Of a DNA stretch of 64,000 bases, positions 25,201 to 32,932 are shown piece by piece; the stretch's first letter is position 1, and the number at the start of each line of letters is the position of its first letter. A model generated the notes under the pieces. The model ran no database searches and was not told the DNA's origin. It saw nothing but the letters and a program-made list of their open reading frames with translations. This DNA comes from Mytilus edulis (lineage: Eukaryota; Mollusca; Bivalvia; Mytilida; Mytilidae). The DNA lies in NCBI RefSeq assembly GCF_963676685.1, contig NC_092350.1:40395373-40459372 (forward strand), in the 5' to 3' direction. A program made the position numbers and the translations under genes.

Positions 25201-28200
25201 CAGTAAGGCAATTACACAGATGAAAAAAGACAATTTATTTTATTCTGTCCAAGACAATCCAGTCATATCTTTAACTGCTATTAAATTTACTGTCTTCTTT
25301 TAGCCTTTTTATAACAAAATGTTTATATTTGAATGTACTTTTATAAATCTTTTTTTTATTGCAGATTATCACATTAACATTAAAAGTAAATGATTCTAAG
25401 GGAAAATTGTAAGTATCTTATTAGTAATGATAAACAAACTTTTATCCTACACACTGCCATTTTACAATACATGTACAAAAACAGGTGTTCAAATAAACTT
25501 TAGGGATATTCCCACAATATACAAATATCATCTCCTCACATCCTGCTTCTGTTGGGAGAAAATGGCAATATTCAAACAACTAATGTCATACCAGTAACCT
25601 GACATTTAAAGTTTTCACTTAATAGAGTCAACCTTTGCAACAGGTTTCACTGTATATCTGATACACAGTCTTTTTATTGTTGTTGTTCATTTTAATAGTC
25701 TGCAATAATTATCTTAAGAACTTGCTTCTTACAACAGTCATGACTGGGGAACTTGTGAGCAACTTCCAAAAATTACCTTCATTTTCTGGAATCACAACCA
25801 TGTTTCACAATGACATTAGTGTCTTTTATTTAAGATATAAAAAAGAAGATGTGGTATGATTGCCAATGAGACAACTATCCACAAAAGACCAAAATGACAC
25901 AGACATTAACAACTATAGGTCACCATACGGCCTTCCATAGTATGTTTCCTACTAATAAAAAACATAATATTTTCTTTCCAGCGCCAAACCAGTCTTAAAG
26001 AAAGTCAACAAAACAGAAAGCAAGTAAGTAAAAGTATTTTTGTAATATCATTTCCTTCAAAATCTTTGTAACTTTAACCATTTCATAGTGTCACAAGCTA
26101 GGAAAACCATTCTATATTGATAAAAGTGATAAGCTATATTCCTTATTACATTTAAGTCATTTAGTCTCTGGTATATTGTCTCGGTCATCACATAAGTTGT
26201 ATTATAATTAACCATTTGCAATTTCAGATTTAAAAAACTAACTAGTAAAACATCAAAAGATAAAGCAGATTTCCGAGATAACCTGAAATCCACAGGACAA
26301 AGCAAATTTGCAATAGATGAAGAAGAGAAGGTAAGAAATGAGTAGATGTTTTATAGGAAAGTTCTATTCTTTTATATAGGGTCATACTGTTATTATAATA
26401 TAAAATTAAAACTATATCACTACCATAGATTTGAATTTAATAAATAATCATACATTTGTCCACAATGAGATGTTTTTCGAATAAACATCTAGAATGTTAT
26501 TTTTGATAATGGCTTTATAGCATTAAAATATATATTCCATAAAAGGAATAGGTTCAAAAAACTACATGGCAGCTATTTCTAGCTAAAATGTTAAAATTTG
26601 ATAGCCATCAAAACAATATATCATATTATATATTTTACTAGGCCTTAATGTCGTTGAATTGTAAAATATTAATTTTAATCACAGTTTTTTGTCTCTTTAG
26701 AGTGTAAATTTCAAGTTTTATATAAAAAGAAATTGACAGAATTTAGTCTTTTTCACTTCCTCACTAACTAATGCATCGATTTGTTTTCTTGAAAGAATTG
26801 AAATAACCTCATCCTCTTACTTTTGTTTGGAAGAGTTCTTAATTTGATGACCTTCTTAAAAGAAAACTTTATGCTTGCATAATGTTGAACTCATTAAAAA
26901 CTAAAAATGTTTTAATTCTGTTGTAAATCTTTGATACAATATAATTCATAAATAAATATTCATAAATAACTTTTGTTAAGTCGAAAAATTAACATCTATA
27001 AACAAATTGTTTTTATAACAATATAAACTGTACCAGTTGCAAAGATATGTTTTAAAATGCCGACAAAAGATAAATATTAAACCTTAATTAAGAATTATTT
27101 ACTATTATTCTACGAGTGAAATTGATATGATTTTTCAGGCTGAATAACTTTGACCTGTCATCATTTTCACCAAAGGTATGTCGCATCATTTCATTAATAA
27201 ATTACAGCATTTACCTAGCATAGTTAGCACACTCTAGCGTTATCCTAACTAGCACATAGCAATATAATTTAGCATTCTAGCACCTCACCAGATATTACAG
27301 CCCTTTACTTTCCTAGAACACTGCATCATTTCATTAATAGATCATAGCATTTACCTAGCATACTAAGCACACTCTAGCTCTATCCTAACTAGCACATAGC
27401 AATATAATTTAGCATTCTAGCACCTCACCAGATATTACAGCCCTTTACATTCCAAGAAAACAGTGCATCATTTCATTAATAGATCATAGCATTTACCTAG
27501 CATACTTAGCACACTCTAGCGCTATCCTAACTAGCACATAGTAATATAATTTAGCATTCTAGCACCTCACCAGATATTACAGCCCTTTATATTCGAAGAA
27601 CACAGTGCATCATTTAATTAATAGATCATAGTATTTATCTAGCACACTCTAGCACTATCTTAACTAGCACATAGCAAGATCATCCAACATTCTAGCACCT
27701 TACCAGACCTTACAGCTCTTTATTTTCCTAGAACACAGTGCATCATTTCATTGTTAGATCATAGCATTTACCTAGCACACTCTAGTGCTATCCTTATTAG
27801 CACAAAATAAGATATTTCTTAGCATTCTAGCACTTTACCAGACCTACAGCTCTTTTGCTTCTCTAGAACACAGTGCATCATTTCATGAATAGATTATAGC
27901 ATTCACCTAGGGCACTCTAGCGCTATCCCAATTAGCACATAGCAAGATAATTTTGCATTCTAGCACCTTACCTTACAGTTCTTTACACCTAGCACACTCT
28001 AGCGCTATCCCAATTAGCACAAAGCAAGATAATTTTACATTCTAGCACCTTGCCTTACAGCTCTTTACACCTAGCACACTCTAGCACTATCCCAATTAGC
28101 ACATAGCAAGATCATTTAGCATTCTAGCACCTTACCAGACCTTACAGTTCTTTACTATCCTAGAACACAGTGCATCATTTCATTAATAGATCATAGCATT

Positions 28201-28363
28201 TACCTAGTGCTATCCTACTTAGCACATAGTAGTTAGAATTCTAGCACCCCACCAGACCTTACAGCTATTTACTATCCTGGAATACAGTCTTCATTACCAT
28301 AGATCATAACAGTGCTTTATTATTTCTTTCCTACAGGATTATGATGCTTCTTTTTGTTTCTAA
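4167..28363 (+). CDS. Troponin I-like gene with very long caldesmon-like N-terminal extension (5' partial, multi-exon)
   Basis: Troponin I is the inhibitory subunit of the thin-filament troponin complex; it binds actin, troponin T and troponin C. Exons 13 and 15-19 encode the core in order: LSPEKKKMLK then KLIMQKAAEDLRNEAK (troponin-T-binding arm), DLVKLCKQLH (strongly conserved), a coiled coil EEEVYDWEVKIRKQDQE, the inhibitory segment GKFAKPVLKKV, and an invertebrate-style tail FKKL...DFRDNLKS...EEEK. Coding exons read with phases checked: 4167-4259, 9264-9341, 10106-10202, 11166-11210, 12491-12721, 13181-13579, 13867-13956, 14206-14286, 14648-14722, 16957-17427, 17945-18007, 18837-18896, 20668-20760, 21363-21507 or 22697-22817, 24179-24279, 25365-25408, 25982-26023, 26228-26330 or 27139-27175, and 28337-28363. 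Through exon 19 this gives about 763 codons, against roughly 180-300 residues for usual troponin I. The first visible exon enters mid-codon, so the start is upstream of the window. The core identity is secure; joining all N-terminal exons into one transcript is inference from uninterrupted phase. Confidence 0.85.
5995..6754 (+). mobile_element. Dispersed repeat, GCTCACCTGGCC family, single-unit copy
   Basis: Starts tagctcacctggcc-taaaa-ggccaagtgagc (a small hairpin) and ends ccaaggtgagcttcacaggctcttag. Inside are gaaactactgggccaa, ccaagatggccgccatggc and ctgcccctgaatctg blocks. The same blocks occur in reverse orientation at 14791-16508. It has no coding capacity and lies in the intron after exon 1 of the troponin I-like gene. 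Confidence 0.75.
9264..9341 (+). CDS. Troponin I-like gene, exon 2 (non-canonical GC donor)
   Basis: A 78-nt exon with acceptor ttcag ending at 9263. It encodes AAGFSTINGEDELERR then RKERREQRLR. The only phase-correct donor is AAG|GCAAGA at 9342, a GC-AG intron; reading on would hit a stop at 9358. The charged helix continues from exon 1. Confidence 0.6.
10106..10202 (+). CDS. Troponin I-like gene, exon 3
   Basis: Acceptor ttttttttag ends at 10105; donor gtaaga starts at 10203. The 97-nt exon changes the reading from phase 2 to phase 0, and every exon downstream through exon 13 is then phase 0-0. It encodes SGETETPAEDTSS, a basic run RRSRRRRGTEDD, and IDTSATE. The Ser/Arg patches resemble phosphorylatable basic linkers. 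Confidence 0.7.
11166..11210 (+). CDS. Troponin I-like gene, exon 4 (45-nt micro-exon)
   Basis: Acceptor aacag and donor gtaaac flank exactly 15 codons, EVTSTRSRRRRGEEE. This resembles the RRSRRRRGTEDD end of exon 3, suggesting a small exon duplication. It is symmetric, so it can be skipped without a frameshift. Confidence 0.7.
12491..12721 (+). CDS. Troponin I-like gene, exon 5 (E/R-rich single alpha-helix)
   Basis: A 77-codon exon between ttttttacag and gtaggt. A Pro/Glu repeat (SVPEPEPESQPQ) leads into about 55 residues made almost only of E, R, Q, A and D, such as EEEEAERQRQAAEETRRRQQ. The i/i+4 acidic-basic pattern is that of a stable single alpha-helix as in the caldesmon spacer. A cryptic donor (cacag|gtaaac) at 12548 could shorten it. 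Confidence 0.85.
13181..13579 (+). CDS. Troponin I-like gene, exon 6
   Basis: 133 codons, phase 0-0, from 13181 (acceptor ttgaaaaaag, with a poor pyrimidine tract) to the donor gtaagt at 13580. It begins very acidic (EEESSEETDSESDMDEDD), continues as a coiled-coil-like KIDEQLKRLKSLENENDLLE, then a Ser/Lys-rich linker with RRSLTEYSLR. The weak acceptor makes the 5' edge less certain than the 3' edge. Confidence 0.75.
13867..13956 (+). CDS. Troponin I-like gene, exon 7
   Basis: 30 codons, phase 0-0; acceptor gatatag, donor gtattt. It encodes TVHTPVEDKSPVHEKWKKFE then IKQQTKDLQQ. HEKWKKFE is the first of several Trp motifs in the extension. Using the neighbouring AG at 13870 instead would give an immediate stop. 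Confidence 0.75.
14206..14286 (+). CDS. Troponin I-like gene, exon 8
   Basis: 27 codons, phase 0-0; acceptor tctag, donor gtaagc. It encodes ETKKDLAAYQAKVISPGASR then LKDIQKK. With the next exon it forms RLKDIQKKFEDK, a motif echoed at the end of KKGDKIERLTSKFDHN in exon 10. Confidence 0.75.
14648..14722 (+). CDS. Troponin I-like gene, exon 9
   Basis: 25 codons, phase 0-0; acceptor ttttcag, donor gtaaga. It encodes FEDKTNTENSRSSLGRLSAS then ESHLN, Ser-rich and probably disordered. Confidence 0.75.
14791..16508 (-). mobile_element. Dispersed repeat, GCTCACCTGGCC family, expanded copy in reverse orientation
   Basis: Reverse-orientation relative of 5995-6754, ending ggccttttaggccaggtgagct. A ~500-bp internal unit is present three times: the marker tttatctctatctataataatattc recurs near 15063, 15565 and 16065, and the ccatcttggttggatggccggg-like block follows each time. 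It lies in the intron between exons 9 and 10. Confidence 0.75.
16957..17427 (+). CDS. Troponin I-like gene, exon 10 (largest exon, Trp-motif repeats)
   Basis: 157 codons, phase 0-0; acceptor tgtttag, donor gtaaga. A basic, Ser-rich, low-complexity region in which Trp occurs only in short similar contexts: LDRWNSAVE, QSWLSKSMSVSVE, LLKRQWSANTEESV and VTDRWLRKSQSSVE. These recall Trp-containing actin- and calmodulin-binding motifs of caldesmon; that likeness is by eye only. It also carries IERLTSKFDH. Confidence 0.85.
17945..18007 (+). CDS. Troponin I-like gene, exon 11
   Basis: 21 codons, phase 0-0; acceptor gttcttag, donor gtaagg. It encodes ENQSDPQPRPDSW then RRRSSAKA, a further Trp-basic-Ser motif and a likely kinase site (RRRSS). 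Confidence 0.75.
18416..18640. repeat. Dispersed repeat (ggggagagataccaaagggca-type)
   Basis: Starts with ggggagagataccaaagggc and ends near ctgctcaaatagtggcactg. This opening is one I associate with mussel genomic repeats; only one copy is visible here, so the limits are approximate. Confidence 0.4.
18837..18896 (+). CDS. Troponin I-like gene, exon 12
   Basis: 20 codons, phase 0-0; acceptor atttcag, donor gtatgt. EEEERLERERQEAEEREREE continues the charged helix immediately before the troponin I core. Confidence 0.75.
19167..19288. mobile_element. MITE-like GGATCC-ended element, copy 3
   Basis: Termini ggcggatccag and ctggatccgcc with the same internal catgtccc/gtatgtccc-cattcaaatgcattgatcgtcc core as copy 2. 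It lies in the intron between exons 12 and 13 of the troponin I-like gene. Confidence 0.78.
20668..20760 (+). CDS. Troponin I-like gene, exon 13 (start of troponin I core)
   Basis: 31 codons, phase 0-0; acceptor cgttcccag, donor gtaggt. It encodes AARQMEEQQKKKKGKRK and GLGGLSPEKKKMLK. The LSPEKKKMLK stretch is the conserved start of the troponin I troponin-T-binding arm and continues directly into exon 15. Confidence 0.85.
21363..21507 (+). CDS. Troponin I-like gene, exon 14: alternative, probably mutually exclusive with exon 15
   Basis: 145 nt, entering in phase 0 and leaving in phase 1 (acceptor ttatttag, donor gtagcc). It opens with an acidic run DNEYSSSDDDDDPYH and ends EKKRVLEQRI, THLHDLESMDKG. 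If it were followed by exon 15, that exon would be read out of frame and hit a stop. Spliced directly to exon 16 it gives DKG-DLVKLC, in frame. Its end aligns with the end of exon 15 (EKERYINERV, GPLSLEGKAEG). Alternatively it could read through to TAA at 21564 as a terminal exon. Confidence 0.7.
22697..22817 (+). CDS. Troponin I-like gene, exon 15: canonical troponin-T-binding arm
   Basis: 121 nt, phase 0 to 1; acceptor atttttag, donor gtacat. It encodes KLIMQKAAEDLRNEAKAKAE, EKERYINERV and GPLSLEGKAE. This is the textbook troponin I arm that pairs with troponin T. It joins exon 13 (MLK) and exon 16 (G-DLVKLC) in frame. Confidence 0.85.
22975..23460. repeat. Dispersed repeat with internal ~155-bp tandem sub-units
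   Basis: Three successive units share 'cttattaccacaaa(a)ct..gatcaggtttgaattt' and 'gagttatgcccctttacaaa' themes (near 23030, 23185 and 23325). It lies in the intron between exons 15 and 16. No coding potential. Confidence 0.6.
23870..23952. repeat. 41-bp direct duplication
   Basis: The block 'aattaagattcaaaatgggt...gggcagtgtttg' occurs twice back to back, differing at one or two positions (atcggg versus attggg). Confidence 0.85.
24179..24279 (+). CDS. Troponin I-like gene, exon 16 (most conserved troponin I segment)
   Basis: 101 nt; acceptor tattttag, donor gttagt at 24280. It encodes DLVKLCKQLHQQLSKLEEEV and YDWEVKIRKQDQE, matching the L.KLC.ELH...D..DEERYD.E.K core of troponin I. The last ~48 nt plus the donor are copied five more times downstream in an 80-bp tandem array. 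Confidence 0.9.
24232..24700 (+). repeat. 80-bp tandem array derived from the 3' end of exon 16
   Basis: Six units with a period of exactly 80 bp (ta(c/t)gactggg at 24241, 24321, 24401, 24481, 24561, 24641). Unit 1 is the coding end of exon 16 (EVYDWEVKIRKQDQE) plus its donor gttagt and 30 nt of intron. The five intronic copies keep both the coding sense and the donor motif. Reading through any donor meets a TAA within a few codons. Confidence 0.95.
25365..25408 (+). CDS. Troponin I-like gene, exon 17
   Basis: 44 nt; acceptor ttttattgcag, donor gtaagt. It encodes IITLTLKVNDSKGK plus two bases of F, the end of the coiled coil leading to the inhibitory peptide. Confidence 0.85.
25838..25947 (+). 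repeat. Dispersed repeat (agaagatgtggtatgattgcc family)
   Basis: Contains aagaagatgtggtatgattg, ccaatgagacaactatccac and aactataggtcaccatacgg. Related partial copies occur at 31116-31170 and 48470-48520, and reverse-orientation relatives at 24022-24100 and 57085-57410. It lies in the intron before exon 18. Confidence 0.7.
25982..26023 (+). CDS. Troponin I-like gene, exon 18 (inhibitory peptide)
   Basis: 42 nt; acceptor tttctttccag, donor gtaagt. Joined to exon 17 it encodes GKFAKPVLKKVNKTESK. K-P-x-L-K-K-V is the actin- and troponin-C-binding inhibitory sequence of troponin I, here with Val/Ala where vertebrates have Thr/Arg. It ends with two bases of a codon, so it can join either exon 19 or exon 20 in frame. 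Confidence 0.88.
26228..26330 (+). CDS. Troponin I-like gene, exon 19 (C-terminal mobile region, alternative a)
   Basis: 103 nt, phase 2 to 0; acceptor caatttcag, donor gtaaga. It encodes FKKLTSKTSKDKADFRDNLK and STGQSKFAIDEEEK. The KF.KL...DFR..LK...F...EEEK pattern is that of arthropod and other invertebrate troponin I after the inhibitory peptide. Confidence 0.85.
27139..27175 (+). CDS. Troponin I-like gene, exon 20 (short alternative b to exon 19)
   Basis: 37 nt between a strong acceptor (tttttcag) and a strong donor (caaag|gtatgt). It enters in phase 2 and leaves in phase 0, exactly like exon 19. Spliced from exon 18 it encodes LNNFDLSSFSPK and then joins exon 21. If instead it follows exon 19, it gives Ala-Glu-stop (TAA 27145-27147). 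Both readings are possible; the donor and the open frame favour use as an alternative internal exon. Confidence 0.55.
27178..28310. repeat. ~141-bp tandem array (minisatellite) in the last intron
   Basis: The marker gcatcatttcatt recurs near 27182, 27323, 27465, 27605, 27738, 27866 and 28170, with internal deletions in later units. Each unit is full of ctagcac/tagcaca pentamer-like motifs (actctagcgctatcc, tagcattctagcacc). It sits between the alternative exon 20 and the terminal exon 21. Confidence 0.92.
28337..28363 (+). CDS. Troponin I-like gene, shared terminal coding exon 21 (end of CDS)
   Basis: Acceptor tatttctttcctacag ends at 28336 and is very strong. In phase 0 it reads DYDASFCF then TAA (28361-28363), so it can close either exon 19 (EEEK-DYDASFCF) or exon 20 (FSPK-DYDASFCF). 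A further acceptor-like site at 29124 (tttttctttgtag) could serve a downstream exon. The 3' UTR extent is uncertain. Confidence 0.5.
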   Translation, partial: DYDASFCF

Positions 28364-28984
28364 GCACCTAAGCTGGATTTTAATTTTAATTTGTTTTAGC
28401 TATTTCAGTTTTAACTCATGGTTACTTACTCCTAAAAGCTTACCTAGCAAAGTAATATAATTCATAAAAAATGTTATACAACATAATTGGCGGCTGTGTC
28501 ATTTGATTTGTAAACCTAATACTCTAAATTTAGGAGTTTTTAATGTGTTAATTATTTCAAAAATGTACCTGGAATGTTATTTGAAAAAATTATAAAATGA
28601 CCATTTTGTTTTATTCAATTCACTGAATCACAGTTATAGATGCACGCAAAAGTTTCTGAATTCACAGAACGCATTTTGTTTCTTAAACCTTTCTCAGCTT
28701 TGTCCAAATTTTCTTCCTACCATAAAATCTATCAGTTTAAAGGTATTTTTAGTTGCATGAAGAAATTTTTTCTCCTTACTTTTAATATACCCTCAGTAGT
28801 GAATAAATAATTGAAGTGTTTTATTATATTGTATTTGAATAGCATTAGGGTAGTTTATATGCAATCAGCTGTTTCAAAATCAAATATTTTATGCAATTAC
28901 AAGCCTAAGTTTCAGATTAGGGTGAATATTGTTTTAGATAAGTGTATAAAGGTTGGTACTCATCAAAATGTTTAAACTCACTGC

Positions 28985-29070
28985 ATTTTTTTGCACCAGT
29001 CCTAAGTCAGGAATCTGATGTTCAGTAGTTGTCGTTTGTTGATGTGGTTCATAAGTGTTTCTCGTTAAAG
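28985..29070 (+). repeat. Fragment of a dispersed repeat
   Basis: tgcaccagtcctaagtcagg aatct, then agtagttgtcgtttgttgat: a short piece related to the copy at 57085-57410 (gtgcctgtcccaaatcagga). Confidence 0.5.
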
Positions 29071-29326
29071 TTAAATCAAATCATACAAAGTAATAACTAA
29101 TAACATTGTATTTTTCTTTGTAGAAATAATCACCCTTTTATAAAGAAGATATACAGACAACAGATGATACAGCAGCAAATGGAATTTGAACTTTGACCTC
29201 AATCCCATCATCCTTAATACAGGAAAGGCAACATCTGATATCAACAGATCCAAGGTTGTGTTGTAATGACCTTGAAAAAATAACCTCCACCATCAGACAA
29301 CCATTTGCCATACAGAACTATCATTG

Positions 29327-29332
29327 AATAAA
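29327..29332 (+). terminator. Candidate polyadenylation signal AATAAA
   Basis: AATAAA followed by a GT-rich stretch (agtgtgcattttttgtatcg), about 960 nt after the exon 21 stop. It is a plausible 3' end for the troponin I-like gene, but AATAAA is common in this AT-rich DNA. Confidence 0.3.
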
Positions 29333-30245
29333 AGTGTGCATTTTTTGTATCGTAAAAGATGACAATTTTACATGTAACTTTCGTGTCTGTATCTTCTTTT
29401 ACTTATATTTGTGCAGGTTAAATGCTGATGAAGCTGTAATTATATCTCCATGTTTTTATTTTTTACTGAATGTGAATATTTTTTTGACAGAATGTAATGT
29501 TGTGAACAATATAGTGATATTATTTATTGTAGTGTGACGATAGCCTTTACATTATAAATTTACTGGCAATTAAAAAGATAAGTATATTGTGTTCATGTCA
29601 GTATAACGTTTCGGGAAAGACAATGTATCTATATTATTATAAGGTGCTTGACAATATATTGAGATTTTATCCAAATAATATTATAGCCATGTAATGTTGT
29701 GATATTCAAAACTTTATTTTTACAAATTAGGATTATAGTATTTACAGTTATATACAAAAAAAAATGTATTTGTATTTATAAGTCAGTTATTCACAAATCT
29801 CTTTCAGGGTATAATAGATCTGAAATCTTAGTGGCATCTCAAATCTGAGTCAATCATTAAGAAATTTTAAAAATTTTAATTCAATTTTTCTGATTGTTCA
29901 GTTTTGTTTTTGTCTTGTTTTTGTAAATTTTCTTATTTTATTTTTTCTGTTATATTTACCTCATGTTACCAAAAATTCATTGAGACTAGGAATAAATTTC
30001 TCCTTATCTCCCTTTTTTTCCATCTTTTGTCTCTGTTGACAGTTGGGAGAACATTTCAGCATTAATAATTAACCAATCAGATGAAAACATTGAGGTCAGT
30101 CAGAACATAGTTGTTTGTATTTAGATATAGAATGTTGTTGTGTCAGAGATATTTATTTAGTTGTAAGCCTGATTAAATCTGTTATCATTTGCAATAAATC
30201 TCATTCCTTGCCAAACAAAGAGTTTCAATTCATGCCTTTTTAAGT

Positions 30246-30448
30246 TAGGGCTGAGTGGTAGCCTGCCAACAATGGGTTTATGAGTTCAAATCATTAATGT
30301 GGCAGTTGTGCTCGACTCTAATCTTAATTGAACAGGACTGTCAATTTTCCTACTGACTGTTGGTGGTTCTCTTCATGTACACCAGTTTCATCCAACTGCA
30401 AAACAGCCAAATATGCTGAAAATGGCATTAAATAACAATCAATCAATC
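30246..30448 (+). mobile_element. tRNA-derived SINE-like element, 5'-truncated copy
   Basis: Starts ggctgagtggtagcctgcc, has a B-box-like tgagttcaaatc, then the body tgttggtggttctcttcatg...gctgaaaatggcattaaa and a (caat)n tail. The body matches the copy at 30753-31010. Confidence 0.65.
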
Positions 30449-30454
30449 ATTGCA

Positions 30455-30712
30455 GAAAAGGAGTTTCCAGGGGAAAAACATATCTAGAATCTTACTTTCA
30501 ACAAGATACTTGATTAATATGATAAGATGGATTAATATAATAAGATGGACTTCTCTTTATCTTGAGATCATTGCTTCTAATTTCAGGTCTTAGTTACCTA
30601 ATAGGATGATATTGCAAAAAATGAGGTTCTAGGTATTAACACCAGCAACCATCTATGGTGACATACAAAGAGATCTCTAGATGCTGAGGTCATCATACTA
30701 AAACCTAACTGC
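30455..30712. repeat. Dispersed repeat, copy 1 (pairs with 32040-32340)
   Basis: Shares in order gaaaaggagtttccag, gagatcattgcttctaattt, gcaaaaaatgagg, ttaacaccag(c/a)aaccat, acaaagagatct and aatgag with 32040-32340. Non-coding. Confidence 0.65.
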
Positions 30713-30752
30713 AATGAGTGCAGATGTTACAGTAGTGTTCAAAACTCAGTTG

Positions 30753-31010
30753 GGCCTCAGTGGCTGAGTGGTCTAAGTAGTCTAAGTACTGTATCACTAG
30801 CATGTCAACACTGAGGTTGTGAGTTTGATACCTGCATGGTGCAGGTGTGTTCAACTCCAATTGCAATTCAGTAGGTTTGTCAATATCCCTACCCAATGTT
30901 GGTGGATCTCTTAGGGCATAACAGTTTCCTCCACCAATAAAACTGAATGCCACAAAATAGCTAAAAATGCTGAAAGTGACATTAAACACCAAACAATCAA
31001 TCAACATTCG
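30753..31010 (+). mobile_element. tRNA-derived SINE-like element, complete copy
   Basis: The head carries an RNA polymerase III A box (tggctgagtggtc, from 30761) and a B-box-like gtgagtttgatacc (30819-30832), followed by a non-tRNA body and a caatcaatcaaca tail. The spacing and sequence suggest a Ser- or Leu-type tRNA ancestor; it does not fold as a plausible functional tRNA because the acceptor part is lost. Confidence 0.7.
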
Positions 31011-31169
31011 TTTTATTAGTTCTTTTCATATAATATATGTCCCCCTTCTGATATAACTTATTTATCAGTTGCAAAGAAAACTATTGCAAGTTGTCTGTTG
31101 CCCTTTCCAAACTTTATAAAATAAGAAGATGTGATATAATTGCCAATGAGACATCTCCACCAAAGACCA

Positions 31170-32035
31170 ATTGCTGTAAAAGGTTAGTGCACGACTAAAG
31201 TTTTATTATGATAAAAAAAAAAATTAGAATTTCCTTATTATTGCAAAGTTTTAAAATAGCTTTAAGCAAGACATGATTTTTATTTTATTTAGATTATTAC
31301 TTCAATTTGTCTGATGGAGAAGAAACAAAAAAGCAATTAAGTAAAAATCACAAAATTAATTTGGATAAAAATAAAGGAGTAATACCATCCATTCATTTGT
31401 CTCAATCAATATCTTTGTCCATAGTCTAATATTTATTGCTCTTCAAAACGCAGTTCACCATGAAACAAATGCTTTCATTGTATTTCCTAGGTCATTCAGA
31501 ATTGTGCCCCTTTGAACTTTTTACCATGTAAATTTCCAACACAATCTCTTTGGCATTTTTTAATGTTTCTAAAGAAAAGTTGGTGCAATTTGTTTGATTT
31601 TAAAACGGATATTTACATATGCTTTGACATTGTAGTTTATAGGATTTTGTTGTAAATCTTTCAATTGAACTTTTAAACCAAAAGGTCTCCTGTGAAGTCC
31701 CTTTAAACAAACAAAAATCTCGAGTTATTGTGACTAATTGATAGGTAGATTGACTAATTGCCAGTGTTGAATGTCCAGTGGCATATATTTCATGACGTAA
31801 TATGGTTATGAACCAATCATTTACTAGACAAAACGTCTGAACAAAAAGAGAAGTTGCAATGAGTGTGAGGCACTTTAACCCGAATATTTCAGTCGTTATA
31901 TTCCGCTGATCTACGAAGGCTCTTCGTGTGGGAGAAAATCGGACACGGAAAGGGCTTGAATTATTCGAGTTAGAGGCACTTATTCATTTTGAGATCACCG
32001 GTCAAGGTCAAAGTCATAGTTACTAAAATATAATA
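31170..32035. other. Intergenic stretch with no gene recognised
   Basis: AT-rich sequence without an exon I can support. It separates the SINE-like copies from the next repeat. 29340-30240 is similar and may include troponin I 3' flank. Confidence 0.5.
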
Positions 32036-32039
32036 TGAG

Positions 32040-32340
32040 ACAGAAAAGGAGTTTCCAGAAAAAATCTCCAGAACCTTACATGAAATTTCAACAAAACATT
32101 CAAACGTGGTTGTAAATAATAAGAGGCAGGTCTCTTTTGATTTTGAGATCATTGCTTCTAATTTAATGTTCAGACCAGAGACATATAATACAAGATGTCT
32201 CCGGTCATAATAGTTGCTAGAAATAAGACGAAAGTGCAAAAAATGGAGATATTAACACCAGAAACCATATTTGGTCACACACAGAGATATCGGTTGTCTG
32301 AGGTCATAATTTCATAGAGATAACGACAATGAGTATAGAA
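32040..32340. repeat. Dispersed repeat, copy 2 (pairs with 30455-30712)
   Basis: Same block order as the 30455-30712 copy. It includes an imperfect hairpin, gaccagagacat...atgtctccggtc (about 32172-32206). Confidence 0.65.
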
Positions 32341-32932
32341 TACGGCTTCCCCGAATATATCTTGTCTTGTCTTTTATATCACTTATGTTTTTTTTTTTTA
32401 TCATTTTACCATTACGAGGTTATGATAATTTTTTTATTATCTTGTCACTCTAAGATCCGCAAATAATTCCAAAAAGAAAAAAGGTTAGTTAATGCTGTAC
32501 ATTCTATCTAGCGAAGTTGGTCTAGTTTGTCTTATGTAGATACGTATGAAATTTAAAACGACCAGCTCTGATGGTGGCATGTAGTAGAACCCGGATTTTC
32601 CTAGGGGGGCAGTCTATAATTGTTCTTTGGTTGAAGATTTCTTTATCTTTTTCTGTTCTACACGATACTGCTTGGAATCTGTTGACGTTTGTGTTTTGTT
32701 TTGTGTCTTTATGGCGGTTTCAGAATGTTTAAACTGCCAACAATGACAATTGAGTTGGCGAGTGTGTACATCATCGTCAGTATCAGTCTCAGTCGATATT
32801 TTGGGTTTTTCTATTCAAGTGTGTTATGAGTAGTAACGAATATTGTTGCTCCTTTTTGTACCATTCCCAGTCTATTGTTAATATTCTGGCAAAATAGCCA
32901 CCATCTTTCATCTGATACTACAATGTACTATA

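Noticed and set aside
30753..30840. A functional tRNA gene
   Set aside because: A- and B-box-like motifs exist, but no acceptor stem or anticodon arm folds; the head belongs to a SINE-like repeat.
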